DNA from: Ktedonobacterales bacterium
Lineage (GTDB): Bacteria; Chloroflexota; Ktedonobacteria; Ktedonobacterales; JADMIN01
DNA: 18,026 bases
Assembly: GCA_025935235.1 (NCBI GenBank)
Contig: JAICVT010000047.1
Coordinates: 1 to 18,026 of the forward strand
Direction of reading: 5' to 3'
Under the pieces are notes generated by a model. The model was not told the DNA's origin. It searched no databases and worked only from the letters and a program-made list of their open reading frames with translations. The position numbers and the translations under genes are program-made. Below, piece after piece: positions 5,571 to 12,019 of the stretch; position 1 is the first letter of the stretch; each line of letters begins with the position of its first letter.

Positions 5571-5600
5571 AGTGTACCATAGCCGCTCATCTCCCGTCAA
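5571..5600 (-). promoter_or_regulatory. trxA promoter
   Basis: Reading the minus strand, TTGACG (5595-5600) is the -35 box and TACACT (5571-5576) the -10 box, with an 18-base spacer. The predicted start point lies about seven bases further on, at the edge of the operator. An alternative -10, TATACG, lies a few bases downstream but without a matching -35. Confidence 0.6.
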
Positions 5601-5683
5601 CGTGCGCCGATGCGCCATCCGCCGATACCACGCCCGATAGCGCCCGTACGCAGGGACAGATCGCGCCATCTCTGGCCATCTCC

Positions 5684-5713
5684 CGACGCCAGCCGACGCC
5701 AGCCGACGCCAGC
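5684..5713. repeat. 10-bp tandem repeat, three copies
   Basis: CGACGCCAGC is repeated three times without mismatch, between the divergent trxA and imuB-like promoters and about 35 bp upstream of the imuB-like -35 box. It has the same 10-bp period as the repeat at 2338, with an unrelated unit. Confidence 0.9.
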
Positions 5714-5746
5714 ATCGCCCACACGCGCTGAAATCGAGCAAAACGC

Positions 5747-5790
5747 TTGACAAGCGCGCACAGCTGTAGGCATTACTAGAACATATGTTT
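5747..5790 (+). promoter_or_regulatory. imuB-like promoter with probable LexA (SOS) box
   Basis: A perfect -35 box TTGACA (5747-5752) is followed at 18 bases by CATTAC, a poor -10. Over the expected start point lies GAACATATGTTT (5779-5790), matching the Gram-positive SOS box GAAC-N4-GTTC at 7 of 8 fixed positions, with AACATATGTT a perfect palindrome. The placement and the Y-family polymerase-like gene behind it both fit LexA repression. Confidence 0.65.
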
Positions 5791-5835
5791 CACTTTATCT
5801 GGCCGACGCCGCGAAAGAAGGCTGGGAGAAGACGT

Positions 5836-7149
5836 ATGCAGAGCGAACGAGAAGACCTGGAAGACGCCGCTCCGGCGCCGTCAGCGCTGCTGGCGTGTGC
5901 GCTCGTCTCGCCCTACGGGGTCGCAGAGCCAGATCGGCTGGACCTCGCCGAGGCGCTCCATGCGCAGTGCGCGCGGCTGACCGATCGCGTCGCCTGGCGA
6001 CATCCGCGCAGCCAGGGCTGGCCCGACGCCGCGCTGCTGGATCTGGGGCCATGTCAGGGGAGCGAGGCGCAGTTGATCTGCGAGCCGCTAATGGACTGGC
6101 TCACCGCGCGCCAACTCATCGCGCGCATCGGCATCGGCCCGACGCAGACTATCGCCCAGCTCGCCGCGCGGATGGCCGCGCCGGGCGTGATCCGTGCGGT
6201 GGCGCCAGAGGACGCGCCGGGCTTCCTCCAGCGGCTGGCGGTAGAGGCGCTGGTCGGGCTGGCGGTGGAGGGCGTCACGCCGGAGCTGGTCGCACGGCTG
6301 CGGCGCTATGGGCTGCGCACGCTGGGGCAGGTGACGCAGCTACACGCGCGCGACCCGCAGGCGCTGCGCCGCCAGTTTGGCGCGGCGGGCGGGCGACTGG
6401 CAGCGCTGGCGCAGGGGAAGGACCTCTATCCGCTGCATGTGACGCCCGCGCCCGCGCGCGTGGCCGTGCGGCTGCGCTTCTCCTCAGGCGCCACAGCCGA
6501 TCAGGCGCTCGTCGCGCTGCCACGGCTGGCGGCGCGGCTGGCGCAGCAGCTGGAGGCCAGCGGGCAGCGCGGGCAGGCGCTGCGCCTCGCCGTCACCTGG
6601 GAATCGGGGGCCATCACACGCGCGCGTCGGCGGATGGCGCGACCGCTCCACCAGCCGGGCGAACTGACCCAGGCGGCGCATGCCCTGTTGACCGCCATCC
6701 TCACGCCAACAACTGAGCCAGCCAGCGACAGAAGTGTGTCTGTGGCGGCGCTCGCGCTCGCGCTGGGCGACCTCTCGACGCGGCCGCCCGCGCGGCAGGG
6801 CGCGCTGATCGAGGCGCCGCAGGCCACGCCCGCGACGCCCTCGCCGGAGGCGACGGAGGCGGCGGAGGCGCGGATCGAGCGCATCGCGCTGGAGGTCGCC
6901 GAGCCACTGGCGCGTCGCTACGGGACGCCCGCGCTCTATCGGCTGACGACGCCCCAGCCAGACGCCATCCTGCCGGAGGAGCGCGCCCGGCTAGTGAGCC
7001 TCGCCAGTGGGCAATCGGCGCCCGCTACCAATCGCACAGCCAAACGGGTGTCTGGCCGGACGCTACGCCAGCGCGCCGAGACGCTCGACGAGGCGCTGAG
7101 CGACCACGCGGATGATCGGACGCAGGCGCCGCAACCGCACTGGTGGTGA
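5836..7149 (+). CDS. ImuB-like Y-family DNA polymerase homologue, N-terminally short
   Basis: From the preferred start the protein has 437 residues. Family landmarks are ALLDLGPCQGSEAQLICEPLMDWLTARQLIARIGIGPTQTIAQLAARMA (about 65-114, the end of the palm), the helix-hairpin-helix thumb LVARLRRYGLRTLGQVTQLHARDPQALRRQFGAAGGRLAALAQGKD (151-196) and a little-finger region (about 205-290). The C-terminus is Ala/Pro/Glu-rich, as in ImuB proteins. The N-terminal strand with the first catalytic acidic residues, and much of the fingers, are missing, so polymerase activity is unlikely. ImuB homologues act in damage-induced mutagenesis, usually with ImuA and DnaE2, neither of which is here. The ATG at 5836 has GGGAG seven bases before it; the in-frame ATG at 5785 lies inside the predicted SOS box and lacks a ribosome site. 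A DUF6504-like gene follows. Confidence 0.8.
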   Translation: MQSEREDLEDAAPAPSALLACALVSPYGVAEPDRLDLAEALHAQCARLTDRVAWRHPRSQGWPDAALLDLGPCQGSEAQLICEPLMDWLTARQLIARIGIGPTQTIAQLAARMAAPGVIRAVAPEDAPGFLQRLAVEALVGLAVEGVTPELVARLRRYGLRTLGQVTQLHARDPQALRRQFGAAGGRLAALAQGKDLYPLHVTPAPARVAVRLRFSSGATADQALVALPRLAARLAQQLEASGQRGQALRLAVTWESGAITRARRRMARPLHQPGELTQAAHALLTAILTPTTEPASDRSVSVAALALALGDLSTRPPARQGALIEAPQATPATPSPEATEAAEARIERIALEVAEPLARRYGTPALYRLTTPQPDAILPEERARLVSLASGQSAPATNRTAKRVSGRTLRQRAETLDEALSDHADDRTQAPQPHWW

Positions 7150-7211
7150 GCAGCGCCGCCCGGCGTCCACCTGGGCGCGATCGGCGAGGGGATGAGGAAG
7201 GAGGCAGCGGC

Positions 7212-7556
7212 ATGGGGCATCGCTACGGCAAGCCAATCGAGGCGCGCCAGACGCCCGGCGCCACACCGGGCGATATGCCAGGAGCGCCTGCCGCCTTCAG
7301 TTGGCGTGGCGTCTGGTATCAGGTGGACGAGGTGCTCAGCGTCTGGCGGCTGCGCGACCGTTGGTGGGCCGCGCCCAGCGCCGATATCGCCGATGTCGCC
7401 GATAGCGGAGCTGGCCGGCCACTCGCCGATGCGCTGCTGCCCACCGAGCGCGCCTACTACCGTGTGCTTTGCCGTGATACGGAGGGCGAGCAGGTCTTCG
7501 ACCTCTACTACGACACCGCCACTGGCCAGTGGATGCTCGACCGCGTCCAGGATTAG
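7212..7556 (+). CDS. DUF6504-like small protein accompanying ImuB
   Basis: A 114-residue cytoplasmic protein. The core, FSWRGVWYQVDEVLSVWRLRDRWW (about 30-53) then ERAYYRVLCRDTEGEQVFDLYYDTATGQWMLDRVQD to the end, has the W-R-G-x-x-Y...W...WW...YYRV...DLY-D...GxWxLxRV pattern that I associate with DUF6504, a domain found beside or fused to ImuB-type proteins in Actinobacteria and Chloroflexota. That link is from memory and was not checked by search. AAGGAGG seven bases before the ATG at 7212 decides the start; the frame is open further up to 7143. It lies 62 bp after the imuB-like stop, so the two are probably one SOS-controlled operon. Its molecular role is unknown. Confidence 0.7.
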   Translation: MGHRYGKPIEARQTPGATPGDMPGAPAAFSWRGVWYQVDEVLSVWRLRDRWWAAPSADIADVADSGAGRPLADALLPTERAYYRVLCRDTEGEQVFDLYYDTATGQWMLDRVQD

Positions 7557-7591
7557 TCGGGGATTAGCGGTGGTGAGCGGCCCGGCAATCA

Positions 7592-7628
7592 AAACCACGC
7601 CTGAAGGGCGGCCCTTCAGGCGTGGTTT
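7592..7628. terminator. 37-nt perfect palindrome between convergent genes
   Basis: Eighteen bases starting AAACCACGCCTGAAGGGC are followed by one central G and their exact complement, ending in TTT. The A-run on the left and T-run on the right give a symmetric terminator for both converging genes (DUF6504-like and the molybdoenzyme). With no mismatch over 36 paired positions it is more perfect than terminators usually are, so a mobile-element origin is also possible. Confidence 0.8.
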
Positions 7629-7658
7629 CAACTACAGGTACGCTGCTCCCGCGCGGGG

Positions 7659-8279
7659 CTACCAGAAGCGCTCCTCGGTCCACGGGTCGGCATGGTTGTG
7701 GTAGCCAAGCTGCTCCCAGAAGCCAGGGCTGTCCTGCTCCAGGAACTCCAGCCCGCTGAGCCATTTCGCACTCTTGTAGGCATAGAGCTTCGGCACGATC
7801 AGCCGCACCGGGCCACCATGCTCGCGCTCGATCTCCTCGCCGTCATGCTTGAACGCCACCAGCGTGTCGTCGTCGTCAAGGTCAGCCAGCGGCATGTTGG
7901 TGGTGTAGCCCGTCCACGAGTGCGCCAGCACATACTTCGCCTCCGGCTTCGGCTTGACGCGCGCCAGCAGATCGCGGATGGCGACGCCTTCCCAGGCGTT
8001 GTCGTAGCGGCTCCAGGTCGTCACGCAGTGGAAGTCCGCCGTGAGCTGCACGCGCGGCAGGGCTTGCAGCTCTTCCCAGGTCAGCTCCAGCGGCTGCTCC
8101 ACCGCGCCCCAGATGCGGAAACGGTAGGCCGCCGGGTCGAAGCGCGGCGTCGTCTCGTGGGTCAGGATCGGCCACTTGTGGGTCAGCGTCTGGCCCGGTG
8201 GCAGCCGAGGCTCGCCATTGGGGAGCGTTTGATTCGCCTGCGGATCGGGAGTCCGCCCGAACAGTCGTGAGATACCCAT
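7659..8279 (-). CDS. Sulfite oxidase-like molybdopterin-binding oxidoreductase
   Basis: A 206-residue protein of the oxidoreductase molybdopterin-binding fold (sulfite oxidase/YedY superfamily). Motifs: YRFRIWGAVEQPLELTWEELQALPRVQLTADFHCVTTWSRYDNAWEGVAIRDLL (52-105), in which C85 is the expected Mo-ligating cysteine; then VLAHSWTGYTTNMPLAD and HGGPVRLIVPKLYAYKSAKWLSGLEFLE. There is no Tat signal, no haem and no dimerisation domain, so it is probably a soluble cytoplasmic enzyme. Substrate is unknown (S- or N-oxides or sulfite are family options). The start at 8277-8279 is chosen because AAGGAG lies ten bases before it and the family begins near here; the open frame continues upstream without similarity. 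The leader holds a CTGCCGA/TCGGCAG hairpin. Confidence 0.88.
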   Translation of the reverse strand: MGISRLFGRTPDPQANQTLPNGEPRLPPGQTLTHKWPILTHETTPRFDPAAYRFRIWGAVEQPLELTWEELQALPRVQLTADFHCVTTWSRYDNAWEGVAIRDLLARVKPKPEAKYVLAHSWTGYTTNMPLADLDDDDTLVAFKHDGEEIEREHGGPVRLIVPKLYAYKSAKWLSGLEFLEQDSPGFWEQLGYHNHADPWTEERFW

Positions 8280-8555
8280 TGTGTGATTGCTCCTTATACG
8301 GATGCCAGTCTGCCGAGGCCATCGGCAGGACCATGCGCTTCCACCACCTGCATTATGCCGCGCGAGCCGAAGCGCGCGCCAATCAGCGCGCCCGCGCCGC
8401 GCCGCTTGAACGCCATGACGCACACTCATACCGCGGGATACGGCGCTCAGCCGTCATACTATAGTGTGCGCGGCGCCCACTTTGTTACACATAACCGCCA
8501 GCGCGCGCGTTGGATCATTGGATGAGGGCGTCCGTAGTGTGAGGGTGGAGCGAGC
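8280..8555. other. Divergent intergenic region, molybdoenzyme / GT-C-like gene
   Basis: It must contain two divergent promoters. CTGCCGA-ggcca-TCGGCAG (8310-8328) is a seven-pair hairpin in the molybdoenzyme leader. TATAGT (8460-8465), inside the palindrome ACTATAGT, is a good -10 box for the plus-strand gene but lacks a convincing -35. GTTA-caca-TAAC (8484-8495) is a small inverted repeat. On the minus strand TATAAG, close to the ribosome site, is a possible -10. None is strong enough to be called alone. Confidence 0.4.
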
Positions 8556-10238
8556 ATGAGCCAGCCGACAGTCGCGACCGACGCGCCAGCGTCGCCAGCC
8601 GGAGACACGCCACAGTTGACGCGCGCGGAGCGGATCGTGGCGTGGTTGCTGCCATCGCTGGGCGACGTGATCTTCGTCTGCGCGCTATTCGTCGGGCTGC
8701 TCGGCCTCCAGGGGCGCATCTTGGGGGTGGATGGCGATGTCGGCTGGAATATCGCGCTCGGCACGCTGACGCTGCATCATGGGCTGCCGCGCACCGAGCC
8801 GTTTCTCAGCGGCATGCTGGGCCAGCCCTCCGTGCAGTGGGAGTGGCTGTCACAGGTCGTCTATGCGTTGGGCTTCGCCATCGGCGGACTGAATGGCGTG
8901 GCAGCCGTGGCCTCGTTGCTGATCGCCGCGACGCTACTGAGCCTGTATAGCATCTTGCGACGGCATGGCGCCTCGCCGCTGCCCGCCGTGGCGCTGACGC
9001 TGCTCGGCGCGCCGCTGGTGGCGATGGCATGGACGGCGCGGGCGCAGGTCTTCTCGCTGCTCTTCACGCTCTGGTGGGCCGAGTGGCTCTACCGCTACTG
9101 GCGGACGGGCCAGCGCTGGCGGCTCTGGCTCTTTCCGCTGGCCACCGCGCTGTGGGCCAACTTCCACGCCGGCTGGCTGGGCGGCATCGCACTGTTGGGG
9201 GTGGCGCTGGTAGTGGCGTGGCTGTTGCCGCCCGCGCGGCGCGTGGCCAGCCCACTGTGGCTAGGGCTGACGCTGGTCGGCTCGGTCGTGGCGACCGTGC
9301 TGACGCCGTGGGGCTTCAACTACTGGCGACACCTCATCACCTTCACCTTCAATCCGCTGATCGCGCGCTACACGCAGGAGTACCAGTCGCCGGACTTCCA
9401 TCTGGCCGCGCTGTGGGCCTATCTGGCGCTGATCGGGCTGCTGGTGGCCGTCTGGCTGCTGGCGACGCGGCGCGGGCGGCGCATCGAGCCGCTAGGGCTG
9501 GCGATCTGCGCGGTCTGGACGACGCTCGGCTTCCTCTATGTGCGCTTCGTGCCGCTCTGGCCGCTGGTCTGCCTGCCCTGGCTGGTGGATGCGCTGCCAT
9601 CAGCGCTGAGCCTCGATGCGAGCGCGCCAGCGGCGCAATCGGCGCCGGACTGGCGTAGAGCGGGGCTGAGGCGCTTGCAGGCGCTGTGGGGCAGGCTGGG
9701 GGCGGCCTCACAGCGCGCCGAGCGGATCGAGCGGCTGGTGGGGCGCGGCGTCTGGCCGCTGCTGGCGGTGGCGCTGCTGGCAGGGCTGGCGCTGAACAGC
9801 GGGCGGTTGCCCGGGCAGGCCAGGCCTATCCTGCATGCCGAGTGGGACGCGCACGCCTTTCCCGTAGCGGCGGCGCAGCGCCTGCGCGCGACTGGGCTAC
9901 CCGCTGGGCGGGGATACAACCCGTATGAGTGGGGCGGCTACCTGGACGAGGCGCTACCGGAGTATCATGTATTCATTGATAGCCGGTCTGATGTCTACAG
10001 CCAGCGGTTTCTGGCGGACTACATCACCATCACAGATGTCGCGCCGGGCTGGGATAAGCTGCTCGCCCGCTACGATGTGCGGTGGGCGCTGCTCCAGACA
10101 GACGCGCCGCTGAAGCAGGCGCTCGCGCTGGACGGCTGGCGCTGCCAGGCGGAGGACAATCAGGGCGTGGCGACGCTGTGTGTGCGGCCCGCCGCGAGCG
10201 CGGACGCGCGCGCCACGCTCGTGAGGAGTGACGCATGA
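8556..10238 (+). CDS. Polytopic membrane protein, probably GT-C-type glycosyltransferase-like
   Basis: A 560-residue integral membrane protein with roughly ten hydrophobic segments (first about 27-52, VAWLLPSLGDVIFVCALFVGLLGL; last about 410-430). The first large loop has GVDGDVGWNIALGTLTLHHGLPRTEPF, with D59 and D61 in the place where GT-C enzymes carry a catalytic acidic residue; this is followed by WEWLSQVVYALGFAIGG. The soluble C-terminal part (about 435-560) contains RGYNPYEWGGYLDEALPEYHVFIDSRSDVYS and VRWALLQTDAPL, a pattern found in large uncharacterised membrane proteins of Chloroflexota and relatives. A lipid-linked sugar transfer role is an inference; the family is otherwise unnamed. 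GGAG precedes the ATG by eight bases. The stop overlaps the start of the lipoprotein gene, indicating coupling. Confidence 0.75.
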   Translation: MSQPTVATDAPASPAGDTPQLTRAERIVAWLLPSLGDVIFVCALFVGLLGLQGRILGVDGDVGWNIALGTLTLHHGLPRTEPFLSGMLGQPSVQWEWLSQVVYALGFAIGGLNGVAAVASLLIAATLLSLYSILRRHGASPLPAVALTLLGAPLVAMAWTARAQVFSLLFTLWWAEWLYRYWRTGQRWRLWLFPLATALWANFHAGWLGGIALLGVALVVAWLLPPARRVASPLWLGLTLVGSVVATVLTPWGFNYWRHLITFTFNPLIARYTQEYQSPDFHLAALWAYLALIGLLVAVWLLATRRGRRIEPLGLAICAVWTTLGFLYVRFVPLWPLVCLPWLVDALPSALSLDASAPAAQSAPDWRRAGLRRLQALWGRLGAASQRAERIERLVGRGVWPLLAVALLAGLALNSGRLPGQARPILHAEWDAHAFPVAAAQRLRATGLPAGRGYNPYEWGGYLDEALPEYHVFIDSRSDVYSQRFLADYITITDVAPGWDKLLARYDVRWALLQTDAPLKQALALDGWRCQAEDNQGVATLCVRPAASADARATLVRSDA

Positions 10239-11596
10239 GGAGCCAGGCGCACTGGCGGCGATTGTTGGGCCGGTCGGTCGGTTGCCGACCACTCGCGGCG
10301 CTGGCCCAGGTGATGACGCTGGCGCTGCTAGCGCTGGCCCCGCTGCTAGCCGGGTGCAGCGCCTCGGGTGGCGGCGGTGGGATCAATGTGACGCTCGGCC
10401 TGCAAGGCTCGACCGCCGACAATCCCGCGCCGCCGCCAAAGCTGGCGACAGATGGGCCAGATCAGACCTATGCTTTCGTTTATGACAATCAGGTCTGGGC
10501 GCACGTCAAAGGCGCATCTGGTCTGACGCAGGTCACGCGGCTGACGCTCTCGGCAGGCGCTACCATCGAGTGGGGGCCACTGGTCTGGTCGCCGAGTGGA
10601 AATTCGCTGGCCTTCGCGCTGGTGCAGAATCTGGCCACCGATCAGCCGATCCGCGACGCGGGCCAGGTCTACTATGTCAACGTCTCGACCTGTCTCACCG
10701 CGCCTGGCGCGAGCTGCCCGGTGTATAATACCGAGATGACAGGCAGCGTCTATGGCCACACGTATGACTGGCTCAACGACGACTGGCTGATTGCGGGCGG
10801 TGGTTCCGGCATCTCGGCATATGATGTAAGTGATCCGAATGGCTGGCGCACCTGGCAACTGCGCATGACCGCGAACGACCAGCGCGACTACACCTGCGGA
10901 CCGACGCGCTCGTATGGCGACGTGCAGATGGTCGGCACGACACTGTACTATACCTGCATGGCCATCGCTAAGCTCGGCGCGACTGGCGCCATCGGCACGG
11001 CGACGCTCAACGCGCTCAACCTGGACAACATCGTCGGCGACTTTAGCCTCGATCCCTTGACGCGCGACCAGACCATCGCTGGCGCGCTGAATAGCGCCCA
11101 GGGGTTATACGGCTATCAACTGCTCTCGCTGGGCAACGTCTATGCGGACCCGGATGGCCAGTTCGAAACGGGCGCCTGGCGCGTGGACGGCACAACCCTG
11201 GTGTATGAGCGCATCGGGAGCGTAGATGCGCAGAAGGATGTGGTCGCGCGCACACTCTGCCAGACGACCATCTATAATCTCGGCTGCAACTCACAGCCGA
11301 TCAGCGGCCTGAAGTCGCAGCCGCTCTCGGCGCACCCGCAAATCGCGCTGGGGTCAGGCGGCGCGGTCGCCTACCAGGGTGATAAGCTCTATCTGAGCGG
11401 GAAATCTGGCACAGCAGCGATCAGCTCGCCGTATGCGCCGATCTGGCTCTCTGGCTCATCGGTGCTGGCAACCAACGTGACGGCGACAACGACCGACGCC
11501 TCTGGCGTGACGCGCACGAAAGCCAATCTGGTGATCGCACAGAACGGGTCTTCCGCCACGCTGGTCGCCGGGGCGAGCGACGCGGCGCTGAGCTGA
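10235..11596 (+). CDS. Lipoprotein with probable beta-propeller domain
   Basis: A 453-residue exported protein. The signal peptide has a hydrophobic core VMTLALLALAPLLAGC ending in a lipobox (LAG-C41) and a Gly-rich linker, so it should be anchored in the outer face of the cytoplasmic membrane. After the linker, repeats such as YAFVYDNQVWAHV...EWGPLVWSPSGNSLAFALV resemble the blades of TolB/PD40 beta-propellers, and Thr/Ser-rich beta segments continue to the end. No catalytic motif is seen. The ATG overlaps the stop of the membrane protein (ATGA), so the two are translated together and probably cooperate at the cell surface. Function is unknown. Confidence 0.8.
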   Translation: MRSQAHWRRLLGRSVGCRPLAALAQVMTLALLALAPLLAGCSASGGGGGINVTLGLQGSTADNPAPPPKLATDGPDQTYAFVYDNQVWAHVKGASGLTQVTRLTLSAGATIEWGPLVWSPSGNSLAFALVQNLATDQPIRDAGQVYYVNVSTCLTAPGASCPVYNTEMTGSVYGHTYDWLNDDWLIAGGGSGISAYDVSDPNGWRTWQLRMTANDQRDYTCGPTRSYGDVQMVGTTLYYTCMAIAKLGATGAIGTATLNALNLDNIVGDFSLDPLTRDQTIAGALNSAQGLYGYQLLSLGNVYADPDGQFETGAWRVDGTTLVYERIGSVDAQKDVVARTLCQTTIYNLGCNSQPISGLKSQPLSAHPQIALGSGGAVAYQGDKLYLSGKSGTAAISSPYAPIWLSGSSVLATNVTATTTDASGVTRTKANLVIAQNGSSATLVAGASDAALS

Positions 11597-11630
11597 GCCG
11601 GGCTGAGCGAGCGCCAGTGAGCGATGAGGT

Positions 11631-11652
11631 CAAGACGAGAACAAGACGAGAA
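11631..11652 (+). repeat. 11-bp tandem duplication
   Basis: CAAGACGAGAA occurs twice in tandem and is followed by CGAGAAGAG, making a purine-rich leader ahead of the next small gene. It may provide a weak ribosome site or ribosome standby site. Confidence 0.7.
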
Positions 11653-11671
11653 CGAGAAGAGATAGCGCGCT

Positions 11672-11917
11672 ATGCGGTCGATCAATGACGACACGCCGAT
11701 GCAGCTGGCGGTGCTGCGCAAGCTGCGACAGTGGGGGCCGCTGCCCGAGAGCGATGTCAGCCGGATGGTGAAGGGTTTCGTGCTGGTCACGGACGACCTG
11801 CGCGACATGGCCGAGGAGGGCTATGTCGAGCTTGCGTTCGTCGGCGATGAATATGTCGTCTCGATGACGACGCTGGGGCGCCTCTTTTTGGAGCAAGAGG
11901 AGCAGGCTCAGCCGTAG
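11672..11917 (+). CDS. Small winged-helix-like protein
   Basis: An 81-residue protein. QLAVLRKLRQWGPLPESDVSRMVKGFVLVTDDLRDMAEEGYVELAFVGDEYVVSMTTLGRLFLEQEE reads as three helices followed by a beta wing, the layout of a winged helix-turn-helix (MarR/PadR-like core: LRxLxxxGPLxxxDVxxxx...LxxLxxEGYVEL...YxxTxxGxxxL). No other domain is present, so it could be a DNA-binding regulator or a protein-interaction module. The ribosome site is weak (GAGAAGAGA about ten bases upstream). It stands between the lipoprotein and rnj on the same strand. I do not recognise a named family. Confidence 0.7.
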   Translation: MRSINDDTPMQLAVLRKLRQWGPLPESDVSRMVKGFVLVTDDLRDMAEEGYVELAFVGDEYVVSMTTLGRLFLEQEEQAQP

Positions 11918-12019
11918 CGCCGCGCCCTGTCCAGACCTATCCAGGCGCCCTGACCGGCTGGCGCGCCTTCCCCTACGACATGATGACAACCTGAACACAC
12001 GAAAGGTGTACCGATACCG

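Noticed and set aside
5785..5835. Upstream ATG at 5785 as the start of the ImuB-like protein
   Set aside because: It lies inside the predicted LexA box, has no ribosome site and would add only a short basic segment, not the missing catalytic part.
5895..6716. A 273-codon plus-strand open frame inside the ImuB-like gene
   Set aside because: It is an Ala/Gly/Arg-rich shadow of the ImuB-like frame with no motif of its own.
8310..8328. Molybdenum cofactor riboswitch in the leader of the sulfite-oxidase-like gene
   Set aside because: Only one short hairpin is visible; the multi-stem Moco RNA structure could not be recognised.
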